A DNA stretch of 63,665 nt from assembly GCA_937921485.1 (NCBI GenBank), contig CAKZSV010000025.1, positions 1-63,665 of the forward strand, given 5' to 3'. The notes below the pieces were generated by a model. It searched no databases, had not been told where the DNA came from, and was given only the letters and a program-made list of their open reading frames with translations. The DNA comes from an uncultured bacterium. GTDB taxonomy: Bacteria; Spirochaetota; UBA4802; JAGODF01. Positions 1-8,081 of this stretch are shown here, piece by piece. Every line of letters starts with the position of its first letter. Positions within the stretch are counted from its first letter, which is position 1. The translations under genes were made by a program, and so were the position numbers.

Positions 1-3000
1 ACAAAGCCGCTCGTATTTTCCTTTGCGGCCTTATACTGCTTCTCCCAGAATTCCGCCTCCATCGAAAGCTTTTTCATTTCCTCGTCGATGAGCTTTGCCG
101 CCCGGGTAAAGCGCGCATGGCTTTCCGCCTCGCTTTTGAATTCCTCACGAAGCGCGCGGTAGCGTTCGTCCTTACTCAGGTCTTTCTCCTGTTCCTGATT
201 CTCCATCGCCGTTTTCTTCTTAACGAACGCCTCTTCCGCTTCATCAAAGGCCGACTTCGCCCGTTTGTAACGCTCGCGCGCATCGGCGGGATTGAGCGAT
301 GCAAGCGCATTCTTTTCTCCCGTGGGAAGTTCTCCTACACCGGACTGCACGTCCTTCGCAATGGTATCGGCAAGATACGGCGTGTGCGCGTACTCCCACA
401 CCGCATAGGCTTTTTCATAGGCAAACTGCGCATCTTTGAATGCCGCATACGCAATAGAAACTTCGTTCATCTTTGAAAGATACGCCTCTGTCGCAGCGGT
501 GTAGTCGCGCTGACGCTTGACAAGCTTTTCGGAAAACTCCGAATACTCTTTCTGTTTTTCATTGCGCGCCGCGGCAGCTTCTTCCCATTTTGCGCGAAGC
601 GCTTCTTTATTGCCTCCCGCTTCGGCAAGCGCGCCCGCCATTTTCGATACATCGCCCATGCGCAAGGCGCGGGAAGAAATGCTTTCCGCAAGCGTTTTCA
701 TTTCATTCTCAAGCCCTTCGAGGGAACGCATGCCGCGCGCGCTTTGCAGCGTGCGCGCTTCCGAAAGCACCGTTTCAAGCTGCAGCGCATCGCCGGTGTG
801 ATAAATCTCCGCAAGTTCACTTTGAAAATCCTCCGCCGTCTTTTCCTCGCCATCCGCCGCGCTTCCGGCAGCATTTCGAAGCTCCTTCAAAAGAAGCGCC
901 GCGCGGTTTGCTGCATCAATGAGCATGCTGCCGAGCATCCTTCCGTCTGCATCAGCACCTTCGAAATAGGAGGTGCGAATGGCGCCCTCCCCGTCGCGCG
1001 CGTCAAGAAATCCCTGCGCCCATGGCTCATTCCACTTCGAAGTTGTAAGCGAATACGCCGCGCCGGGCGAACCCCCTCCCTGTCCATCATCCTTCGTCAT
1101 GCCGACAAGGTAATTTCTGTAGCTGGTAAATGCCGTGGGATTATCGTAAAACTCCACAAGCATTTTTGCGTTATTCGCCTCGCGACGCATTGTGCCAAGC
1201 AGGTCACCCGCCCCGATTACATACGCGGCGGCAATATCCTTTACGTAGCGCGCTTCTTCTTCCATAGCAGCAACCGCTGTTGTCACCTCATCAACCATGC
1301 GATTGTACCCTGCATAAAAATCACTTCCGGCGGGGAAATTTCCTTCAGCATCCAGGCATTCCTGCACAATGATCTCCCGAAGTACCGAAGTATATGCCTC
1401 ATCGCGCCCAAGTGCCGCCAGATACGCATCCACTGCCATCGCACCTCCTGTTTCCAGAAATGCGCGCGCATCGTTATATAATGACGCATGATCTAAAAGT
1501 TCGCGCGCCCCTGCGATGAACGAAATATACTCCGATGCGGCATCATCCTCTATTGACAAAAGAAAGGCCTTCACATCCTCCGAAAGCGCGTCGTATTGTT
1601 CAATCATATTAGAAAGCAACGATAATGCCGTCAACTGGCCCACTTCATAATCCGCATACGCATCCAGCGTCTGCTCCCCCATCTGGTAGGCGCTTTCACC
1701 GAGCATGCGCTTCGTCTCTTTCTGTGCATACACCTCGCGGAAATCAGTATCGGACGCGTGCGCCTGCACGTACAGAAGCGCTTCAAGCTCGCCGGAAACC
1801 GCCTCAAGCTCCTGCGCAATCGAGCGCATGGTAATCGGCACAGGCTGATTCTCCGAAAACGCCTTTTCGGTGTATGCCGCTGCGCGCTCTGCGGCAATTT
1901 TAAAATCTTCAAAACTCCATCCTTCATAGGCATCGGTATATGTGATTCTCCCGCCGAAGGCCTCCTCGACGTATTCGCGCAATGGCTGTTCAAAATCGGC
2001 CGCACGTGCCCGCGCATCTTCATCGGTCGCGGCAAGCGCGTTTTCCGCCTTTTCCCGTGTGGTATCGGCTCCCTCTTTCCGTGCATCGTATTCTCCCCGC
2101 AGCGCGGCACGAAACGCATCTTTCAAATCATTATTGTATCCTGAAAGCAGATATTCATCGTACACCCCGCGAAGGTACGCGCCTTCCTCTTCCCGCCCCT
2201 CCCACAGGGATACGTACTCATCCGAAAAGAGAAGCTCACCCCAGATGTTGAGCTCTTCATCGGCTTCATCAATCTCCTCCCCGCGAACGAGTGCCGCAAA
2301 ATCATCGTACAGGCGCTGCGCCTCGAAATGTGCGCGCAAGGCTTCCGCAGCGGTTTCCACATACCCGGCAACCCGTTCCACTCCCTCAGCCGTGCGCAGC
2401 TTCGCGAAAAACTCCTCGCGCTTTTTCCGGTATTCTTTTTCGGCAGAAAGGTATTCCGATTGCGCACAATACATCTGCCGCGTGAGATAATCGGCGTTTT
2501 CGCCATTTTCCAGAACCGCCAGCGCCTCAGAAAAACGCCGGTAGTCTTCCTCGACAGTCGCAAGCGCTCCCTTTTTCTTTTCAAGCTCCGCCGAAAGATA
2601 TGCAATGCTTTCATCGTAGCTTGCATCCGACGCAATGCCTTTGATGCGCGCCATTTCTTCCGTGAGTTCTTTCACCTCCGCAAGGCGTGCTTCATAGAGA
2701 GCGTGCGCGTCATTGCGGATTTTTTCAGCAGCTTCCTTGCGCGCAACTGTTGTTTCTGCGCTTTCGCGAGAGGTGCTGTCGAGCGCGTAGGCAAGCACTG
2801 CCTCTGCAATCTCAAGCTGCTTCGCGCGGTACTCCTTTTCACGGCGCGCAAGTTCATACGCAAGCTCCGCCGCGGTCATAAGATACGGATCGTTTTCGCC
2901 TTCGCTGTTGAGGCCATATTCTCGATGTATGTTGCGCAAATACCCGGGACCGCCATCACCGAGCATCACAGCATTGTGCAGCGCACTTTCGGTAGCGGCA

Positions 3001-4700
3001 ATGAGCTTTGAGAATTCATCGCGAAGATTTATCCAGCGGGAGAGTTCATACCGGTAGTAAAAAGCGGGGCTTTTTTCATCATCCGGGGAATCTTCGCTTA
3101 TGCGATGCTCCCACACAAATTCTTCCACAGGAACTGCCGCAAACAACAGCCATCCTGATCCACCCCACTGATAGGCAGTAATAGCGTATTCTTCAATCAG
3201 AGAATCGCTGTTTGCATCATATCGTGTTGATTTTAATGCAGCCGTCACTCCAACCCATGCATCATTCCAGCGGTTTTCATCAACAAGAATTTTCTTTAAA
3301 AGTCCCTGACGCCTGGCATATTCAGCGCCATTTGTGAGCCAATCATTAAAAGTGTCAGAATTGGTCCAGTATTCCGGAACACCGAGGCTGCCCTGTCTGG
3401 AGTATCGATTCACCATCTCCGTCAGCCACTCGATGTTGCCAATCGCCTCTCCGTGCATCGATGATCCCTGCACAAGCGTCTGATATGCGCCTTTTGCATA
3501 CTCCTGCCATTCTGCATCCGTCGTTGAAAGATACGAATTCAAATCCGCCTTTGCACGCTCCAGTTCCTTCGAAAGCTCCTCGTCGCGCTTTTTCCAGGCA
3601 TCCAGCCCGGCGTTTATTTCATTCTGTAAATCCTTCCGCCAGCTCTCCTGTGCGCGCGCGAGTTTCTCATAGGCGCTTCGCCACGCGTCATCGCCCTGCC
3701 GGTAGGCTTCCTCCGCCCCTTCTTTCCAGGACGCCATCTTCGAAAGGAATTCCTGCTGGGCGCTTTTCCATACGGAAAGGCCGCTCTCCACCAGCTCGCG
3801 GAGGCGTGCTTCCCAGTTTTCTCCATGGTTCGAAAAATCCGCCGCCGATGCGCCTTCCGCTGAGGATGGCTCGGCCAGAAGCGCCTTCCTGCGCTGATCG
3901 AGCACTTCAATGGTACGCGCTACAATCTCATCGGCCACCGCGGAAGCCCTTCCGCGCTCGGATGAAGCGCGCAAAGACTTTAAATCTAAAAGTTCATCCC
4001 GAATGATTTTATTGCGCGGCTTGAAGATGAGATTGTTTTTTTCTAAACGGAATTTCGCGCGAAGTTCCTTTTCTATGGACTGAACTTCTTTCTCAAACGC
4101 TGCGCGCGATGCCGCATCAAGCGCTTCAGCCCGCGTGCGGATGGCGGAAAGCGCCCCGGAAAGATTCTCCTCCCAGCGCGCACCTATCTCCGCGGTCTTC
4201 GGCGCAAGCGCGGCATCCCATAGCGAAAGCTTTTCCCTGCCGCGAAAATCCTTCGCCGATACATCAGCCGATGAAATAGCTTCGAGCAAAAATGCGCGGT
4301 CAAACTCAAGTCGCACCACTGCCTCGCGCCGGGCAAGCCAGCTTCCCCGCGCCTTCGCTTCTTCCGCCTCTGCCTCTTTTTCCCATTTCGCGCGCGCGGC
4401 GGATTTTTCCTGAACGAGCTTTTCCCGCGCGCCTTCTCCATCATTGCGCAGCGCTTCGGAAATCTTCAGCTCGGCGTCGCGTTCCCACTGCGCCGCAAAA
4501 AATGCATGAGCGTGTTTCAGCAGCGTTTCAAACTCGCCCTCGCTTTGCGCCGATTTTGCGCGCTCCACATATTTCTCATAGCGCACGCCGTCTTCCCTGA
4601 ATTCCCTGAAGCGCACCTGCCCGAAAGAAAGCGAGTACATGAACGATAACGCCAAAAAGAAAATACCACCAAGAACGCGGAAGAACGACTTCGATTTCAT
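1..4700 (-). CDS. Giant secreted coiled-coil protein, C-terminal part cut by window edge
   Basis: One uninterrupted reading frame of about 1566 codons runs from the ATG at 4700 off the left edge. The start follows GGAGG by six bases and overlaps the upstream gene's stop (ATGA). The N-terminus has a signal peptide or anchor (FFRVLGGIFFLALSFMYSLS). The rest is almost all charged, Ala/Glu/Lys/Arg-rich helix (AEAEEAKARG, ELSKELERAKADL) with aromatic-rich non-helical stretches about 420-640 residues in, suggesting a long extracytoplasmic rod. Spirochaetes, Leptospira especially, have families of exceptionally long proteins of this kind. Membership is a guess from length and composition. I recognise no catalytic domain, and the role is unknown. 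The frame opposite is full of spurious shorter ORFs. Confidence 0.75.
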   Translation of the reverse strand, partial: MKSKSFFRVLGGIFFLALSFMYSLSFGQVRFREFREDGVRYEKYVERAKSAQSEGEFETLLKHAHAFFAAQWERDAELKISEALRNDGEGAREKLVQEKSAARAKWEKEAEAEEAKARGSWLARREAVVRLEFDRAFLLEAISSADVSAKDFRGREKLSLWDAALAPKTAEIGARWEENLSGALSAIRTRAEALDAASRAAFEKEVQSIEKELRAKFRLEKNNLIFKPRNKIIRDELLDLKSLRASSERGRASAVADEIVARTIEVLDQRRKALLAEPSSAEGASAADFSNHGENWEARLRELVESGLSVWKSAQQEFLSKMASWKEGAEEAYRQGDDAWRSAYEKLARAQESWRKDLQNEINAGLDAWKKRDEELSKELERAKADLNSYLSTTDAEWQEYAKGAYQTLVQGSSMHGEAIGNIEWLTEMVNRYSRQGSLGVPEYWTNSDTFNDWLTNGAEYARRQGLLKKILVDENRWNDAWVGVTAALKSTRYDANSDSLIEEYAITAYQWGGSGWLLFAAVPVEEFVWEHRISEDSPDDEKSPAFYYRYELSRWINLRDEFSKLIAATESALHNAVMLGDGGPGYLRNIHREYGLNSEGENDPYLMTAAELAYELARREKEYRAKQLEIAEAVLAYALDSTSRESAETTVARKEAAEKIRNDAHALYEARLAEVKELTEEMARIKGIASDASYDESIAYLSAELEKKKGALATVEEDYRRFSEALAVLENGENADYLTRQMYCAQSEYLSAEKEYRKKREEFFAKLRTAEGVERVAGYVETAAEALRAHFEAQRLYDDFAALVRGEEIDEADEELNIWGELLFSDEYVSLWEGREEEGAYLRGVYDEYLLSGYNNDLKDAFRAALRGEYDARKEGADTTREKAENALAATDEDARARAADFEQPLREYVEEAFGGRITYTDAYEGWSFEDFKIAAERAAAYTEKAFSENQPVPITMRSIAQELEAVSGELEALLYVQAHASDTDFREVYAQKETKRMLGESAYQMGEQTLDAYADYEVGQLTALSLLSNMIEQYDALSEDVKAFLLSIEDDAASEYISFIAGARELLDHASLYNDARAFLETGGAMAVDAYLAALGRDEAYTSVLREIIVQECLDAEGNFPAGSDFYAGYNRMVDEVTTAVAAMEEEARYVKDIAAAYVIGAGDLLGTMRREANNAKMLVEFYDNPTAFTSYRNYLVGMTKDDGQGGGSPGAAYSLTTSKWNEPWAQGFLDARDGEGAIRTSYFEGADADGRMLGSMLIDAANRAALLLKELRNAAGSAADGEEKTAEDFQSELAEIYHTGDALQLETVLSEARTLQSARGMRSLEGLENEMKTLAESISSRALRMGDVSKMAGALAEAGGNKEALRAKWEEAAAARNEKQKEYSEFSEKLVKRQRDYTAATEAYLSKMNEVSIAYAAFKDAQFAYEKAYAVWEYAHTPYLADTIAKDVQSGVGELPTGEKNALASLNPADARERYKRAKSAFDEAEEAFVKKKTAMENQEQEKDLSKDERYRALREEFKSEAESHARFTRAAKLIDEEMKKLSMEAEFWEKQYKAAKENTSGF

Positions 4701-5518
4701 GCAAAACCTCCAGAGCGTGTGATACTATCTGTGATTGATTTTTTCGATACGGCAGACGACCGGCAGAGTGATGCATCCACCCGGTTGGATAATGGCGGTA
4801 AAATTGTTTTTCGATATGAAATATGGTATGATGATGAATTTCGAGCGGAAGGCGCTATGCGACCGGTGTGCAATAAAACACAGAATGCGTTTTTATGGCA
4901 CTCCGATTCCGCGTCCGTGACGCTTTCGATATACAGATAGAGCCGAAACGCGTCGTATTTCGCACCGGAGAGCGGATACTCCACCGGATTGCACCGCGAT
5001 TGATACGCATCATCGGCACACCGCATCGTGCGCCTGATAACTGAAAAATTATGTTTCGAACCGGACGGCATGATAATCCCACCGGACTGTTCACCGATGC
5101 GATACTGTTTTTTTGCGCCGAAATCAGCCTCTTCGGCAGTATTGCGCAATGGCAGGAGTTTTCCCGATACCGTCAGATTTTCATCCTGGATGCTGATTCC
5201 CGCAACCGACCGCGCGGCCGCGATTTCAAAAAGCTGCGCCCACACGCGCGCGGCGGCGCTTCCGCTTGCAAGCGCGTTTGTTAAATAAACACGAAATTCC
5301 CCGCGCATCTGTCCCGCGCGCGTAAGATGCTCTGCTGAACAGAATGCGTTTACCGGCAAAACCCCCTCCGCGGCCGCGCGGTCGTACATGGACTCTTCGG
5401 CGAAAGACTCCCACGCTGGAGCGCATTCCGCTGCAGCGAGCGTTTTTACGCCGGCTAACACGCAGATGGTAAATGCCAAAATGAACACCGGACGCATAAT
5501 GCCGAATGAACGTATCAT
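4697..5518 (-). CDS. Secreted protein of unknown function, coupled to the giant coiled-coil gene
   Basis: About 273 residues starting MIRSFGIMRPVFILAF, a signal peptide ending near TLAAAE. AAGGAG lies almost against this ATG (spacing shorter than usual), so MRPVF seven codons on, or an upstream start at 5575, cannot be excluded. The mature part is mixed alpha/beta with several Cys and a Ser/Arg-rich tail; I recognise no family. Its stop overlaps the ATG of the giant coiled-coil gene by four bases, so the two are probably translationally coupled and may work together at the cell surface or in the periplasm. The functional link is inference from arrangement only. Confidence 0.6.
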   Translation of the reverse strand: MIRSFGIMRPVFILAFTICVLAGVKTLAAAECAPAWESFAEESMYDRAAAEGVLPVNAFCSAEHLTRAGQMRGEFRVYLTNALASGSAAARVWAQLFEIAAARSVAGISIQDENLTVSGKLLPLRNTAEEADFGAKKQYRIGEQSGGIIMPSGSKHNFSVIRRTMRCADDAYQSRCNPVEYPLSGAKYDAFRLYLYIESVTDAESECHKNAFCVLLHTGRIAPSARNSSSYHISYRKTILPPLSNRVDASLCRSSAVSKKSITDSITRSGGFA

Positions 5519-5571
5519 GCTCCTTGCTGTTAATGGGCGAATTATACAAAAGCGCGAGTGCATACATCCCT

Positions 5572-5586
5572 CCACCCATTAATACG
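5572..5586 (+). repeat. 15-bp direct repeat, left copy
   Basis: CCACCCATTAATACG occurs here and identically at 6664-6678, bracketing the RAYT gene, its oligonucleotide clusters' left arm and dispersed repeat copy A. Part of it (CCCATTAA) can also pair with TTAATGGG at 5530-5537. It could mark element ends or a target duplication, or be an older regulatory repeat. Confidence 0.7.
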
Positions 5587-5660
5587 ATGGAAAGGCCTGA
5601 TTCATAAAATTTTTTTTGAAAAAAGTGGAATTTTTTTAATTAGCAAAAGGGCTTTGAAAG

Positions 5661-5714
5661 GGCTCTGACCCCCTCGCACGGATTCCCACGACTTTCCAAT
5701 AATGCTCTGACCCC
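5661..5714 (-). repeat. RAYT-associated GGGGTCAGAGC oligos, left pair
   Basis: GGCTCTGACCCCC at 5661-5673 and GCTCTGACCCC at 5704-5714 are two copies, in the same orientation, of the complement of GGGGTCAGAGC. The copies on the other side of the transposase gene (6711-6823) are in the opposite orientation, so the gene sits between inverted clusters. Short repeats flanking RAYT genes are a known feature of that family. Confidence 0.8.
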
Positions 5715-5862
5715 TAACCTACGTGTACTTGTTTGAATAATAAAGCCATGGACAATGTGGTTGATTATTATTTTACATCATTAAATGATAGTAAGACCTG
5801 AAGAAGGGGGGAATAGGCAAATATGCATCTGCACACAAAATGCAAACAACTTCCTTTATGGC

Positions 5863-5978
5863 ATGGGCAGCTCCAAAAACCGCTTTCATCCTTAAAATCC
5901 ACATAAAGGAAAGAGGTTTTTACCTAATATTATGCCTGCAAGGGAACATCCTTAAACATAGTTTTATGGGTTCCCTTA
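5863..5978. repeat. Dispersed palindromic repeat, copy A (116 nt)
   Basis: Roughly three quarters identical along its length to 48564-48681. Longest invariant stretches are a 25-nt block at 5874-5898 and CAAGGGAACATCCTTA near 5939-5954. It can fold as a first stem (AAAACC.CTTTC with GAAAG.GGTTTT, one mismatch here) and a second stem (AAGGGAAC with GTTCCCTT). It lies about 60 bases beyond the stop of the RAYT gene, the usual place for a REP-type sequence mobilised by such an enzyme. The rest of the 520 bases between 5519 and 6038 shows no gene. Confidence 0.75.
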
Positions 5979-6038
5979 ATTTTATAAGGAAGTATTGTAA
6001 ATAGTAATCGAAATTGAAGAATTGATTTTCTTACCAGC

Positions 6039-6635
6039 TTATACCCATTCGATAATTGAATATCTCTTTCTATACATTTCCTCATATACGAGCAATTTCT
6101 TCACCCGTTCCTTGAAAGAATTACCCAATTGCACGAAGTACTCATGATGCTCAATTGGCACTCCTACATCAACATTCTCCTCTAAATATGCTCTGATGCT
6201 GCTATAGCGATAAACAATCGGATTTGTGCAGATTCTTTTTCTTACTGGATTGAACGCAAGATACCACAAAAGCCACAATAAATAATGACACGCATCCTTT
6301 GCAAACTGTATAATGCTGTCTTTATATCGTCCGTTCCAGAATGGACCTGTTCGTTTAAGCAATCGATTATACAATTCCGCAAAACGTGCCTTTATATATT
6401 GTACGATGCGGGATATTGGCGCACCTTCCTGTGTCGTATGAATAACCAGATGAATGTGATTTGGCATAATGCAATATGCAATGAGTTTATAATCATATTT
6501 CTGTTTGCTTCTTCGCAATACTTCCAACAATAACTCTTTAAGTTCTTCTTCTGCAATCATATCACGCCATTCAATACACTGTGAGGTGATATGGTAAGTT
6601 AAATTTGGTTGTTGAATGCGTTCCGGTCGCGGCAT
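6039..6635 (-). CDS. REP-associated tyrosine transposase (RAYT, Y1/IS200-like fold)
   Basis: 198 residues from MPRPERIQ, preceded by GGAGGAG; an ATG five codons upstream lacks that signal. The HUH motif is MPNHIHLVIH (about residues 72-81). A candidate catalytic tyrosine lies in the following helix (IVQYIKARFAELYNR). PFWNGRYKD and YLAFNPVRKRI are typical of the Y1_Tnp family. RAYTs are single-copy HUH enzymes that nick and move short palindromic repeats rather than classical IS elements. The gene is intact, is flanked by inverted GGGGTCAGAGC clusters, and has a palindromic repeat next to its 3' end, which fits that role. I see no left/right IS200/IS605-type ends, so RAYT is preferred to an ordinary insertion sequence. 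Confidence 0.9.
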   Translation of the reverse strand: MPRPERIQQPNLTYHITSQCIEWRDMIAEEELKELLLEVLRRSKQKYDYKLIAYCIMPNHIHLVIHTTQEGAPISRIVQYIKARFAELYNRLLKRTGPFWNGRYKDSIIQFAKDACHYLLWLLWYLAFNPVRKRICTNPIVYRYSSIRAYLEENVDVGVPIEHHEYFVQLGNSFKERVKKLLVYEEMYRKRYSIIEWV

Positions 6636-6663
6636 ATCACTCCTCCTCAAAATTTATTCATTC

Positions 6664-6678
6664 CCACCCATTAATACG
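6664..6678 (+). repeat. 15-bp direct repeat, right copy
   Basis: Identical to 5572-5586 (CCACCCATTAATACG), in the same orientation, 28 bases upstream of the RAYT start codon. See the left copy for possible meanings. Confidence 0.7.
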
Positions 6679-6710
6679 CATAAAGTTCAGAAAAAATAAA
6701 ATTTTTTTGT

Positions 6711-6825
6711 GGGGTCAGAGCTTTTTTTGGGGGTCAGAGCTTTTTTTGAGCTTTTTTTGAAAAAAAAGTGCAATAAGGGTCAAAGCCTCTTTCTAAGCTC
6801 AGATGTTATTGAGGGTCAGAGCCTC
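6711..6825 (+). repeat. RAYT-associated GGGGTCAGAGC oligos, right cluster of four
   Basis: GGGGTCAGAGC at 6711-6721 and 6730-6740, a variant GGGTCAAAGCC at 6777-6787, and GGGTCAGAGCC at 6813-6823, all on the plus strand and mostly followed by T-runs. They form the right half of the inverted arrangement around the RAYT gene. The T-rich stretches after each copy and a phase-open but low-complexity frame across them are not a gene. Confidence 0.8.
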
Positions 6826-6913
6826 TTTCCCCATTTTTTTTTCATTCTTTCGAAAAAAAAATTTCGGTTTTGGCAAAAACCATCGTCTTCATTAATAGAA
6901 GGAGGTATTTTCA

Positions 6914-7576
6914 ATGGGGATTGTATATACGTACGTAATACCAATTTGCATCATATCACTTTGTATTTTTTCATGCACAACGGCGCGTGATGCCGAGCAG
7001 CTTTTCTCGCAGTGCCTCGCCCACTATGAGAAGCGCGAACTCGAGAAGGCCGCCTCGTGTTTCGAGAAGGCGCGCGCGCACAATGATTTCAAAACCCGTT
7101 CCATTCTCATGCTCGCGCGCGTGCACTATTTCGAAAACAAATTCGCAGATGCGCGCGCTCTGCTTGAGGACATCATCGACGATGAACCTTCCCATGCCGG
7201 CGCGCGCTACTGGCTTGCGCGGGCGTTGGCGTTAGATCCTGATAAAAAAGCTTTAGAAGAGAGAGATAAAAAAGCCATCGAACATTTGAAAAAAGCGCTC
7301 GAGATCGATCCGCACCACATCCGCGCGCGCTCGCTTCTGGCGCTTCTCTACGAAAAGCATAATATGCATCGCGAAGCGCTCTACGAATACCTTGCCGCAC
7401 TCGAGGAAGAAGAGACGCTTGTGGCTGCGCGCGCCAATTTAAGCATTCTCTACCGCCGGCTTGGCCTTGCCGAGCGCGCGCGAAGCGAACTTGAACGGGC
7501 AATTGCCATCTCGAAAGCGGCTTCCATCCCATCGAAAAGCATCATCGCCATCAAAGAGCAATTATCGGAGCAATAA
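6914..7576 (+). CDS. TPR lipoprotein at head of RND export operon
   Basis: 220 residues, ATG preceded by GGAGG. The signal sequence ends in a lipobox-like CIISLCIFSC, so lipidation at about Cys19 is likely. The mature part is four to five tetratricopeptide repeats (AEQLFSQCLAHYEKRELEKAASCFEKA; AIEHLKKALEIDPHHIRARSLLALLYEKH; ALYEYLAALEEEE), a protein-docking fold. It leads a run of genes with one-base gaps or overlaps through the TolC, fusion and RND genes. A periplasmic adaptor or scaffold role for the exporter is inferred from position. Nearly identical function names cannot be assigned from TPRs alone. Confidence 0.8.
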   Translation: MGIVYTYVIPICIISLCIFSCTTARDAEQLFSQCLAHYEKRELEKAASCFEKARAHNDFKTRSILMLARVHYFENKFADARALLEDIIDDEPSHAGARYWLARALALDPDKKALEERDKKAIEHLKKALEIDPHHIRARSLLALLYEKHNMHREALYEYLAALEEEETLVAARANLSILYRRLGLAERARSELERAIAISKAASIPSKSIIAIKEQLSEQ

Positions 7577-7577
7577 C

Positions 7578-8078
7578 ATGAATGTGAAAGCACTAAGATT
7601 TTTATGCAGCGCTGCTATCGCGTTTCAATCGCTTGTGTGCGCTGGAGCGGAAATCACCATAAAGGAAGAACTCAAAGGGAGCGCGCCGAAAACCATCATT
7701 CTGGGAAATATTGAAAATCGCGTGATGGATTTCAACCCTTTCGCGGCAAAAAATGTGTACGACGCATTGGCCTTCGAATTTTTCTCTCGCGGTTATAACG
7801 TGAAACGCGTTTCATCGAGCAATGCTCCAATCCCGGAGTTGCTCGCATCCCAGAACGCGGAGCTTCTCATCACAGGGAGCATTTTCGAAGCGCGCTTCGG
7901 CGACGCCATCGAGGACCGCATCAGCACGGCGGTTACACTTCATCTATTCGGGAAAAGCGGTAATGCCGGAGGCTCCTGCCGCATCATCACGGATGAGACG
8001 CTGACCGATGCGCGCGCGGTGCGCCGATTGGCCTCAAAATTGGCAGATGCCGTTCATAATGTGGTGCGGATGAGGTGA
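7578..8078 (+). CDS. Small secreted protein of export operon, unknown function
   Basis: 166 residues. The ATG at 7578 lies one base past the previous stop, with GGAG eight bases upstream; a longer in-frame extension into the TPR gene is rejected. The signal peptide is MNVKALRFLCSAAIAFQSLVCAGA. The mature domain alternates strands and helices (TIILGNIENR, VYDALAFEFFSRGYNVKRV, AELLITGSIFEARFG), reminiscent of periplasmic alpha/beta domains of the CsgG/LpoB/TolB-N type, but this is only fold-level resemblance. The stop overlaps the next gene's ribosome-binding region, so it is co-translated with the TolC homologue. Confidence 0.7.
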   Translation: MNVKALRFLCSAAIAFQSLVCAGAEITIKEELKGSAPKTIILGNIENRVMDFNPFAAKNVYDALAFEFFSRGYNVKRVSSSNAPIPELLASQNAELLITGSIFEARFGDAIEDRISTAVTLHLFGKSGNAGGSCRIITDETLTDARAVRRLASKLADAVHNVVRMR

Positions 8079-8081
8079 TGC

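Noticed and set aside
467..4444. Many 60-180 codon open frames on both strands across the first 4.5 kb
   Set aside because: All are in other frames of the giant minus-strand gene, which is open throughout; they are arginine-rich by-products of its GCG-rich codons and have no ribosome-binding sites.
6870..6898. TTGGCA-17-TAATAG as promoter for the TPR lipoprotein gene
   Set aside because: Transcription would begin inside the ribosome-binding site, leaving no leader.
6709..6990. 93-codon plus-strand frame through the oligo cluster
   Set aside because: It translates the T-rich repeats and runs into the start of the TPR lipoprotein gene in another frame; no start signal.
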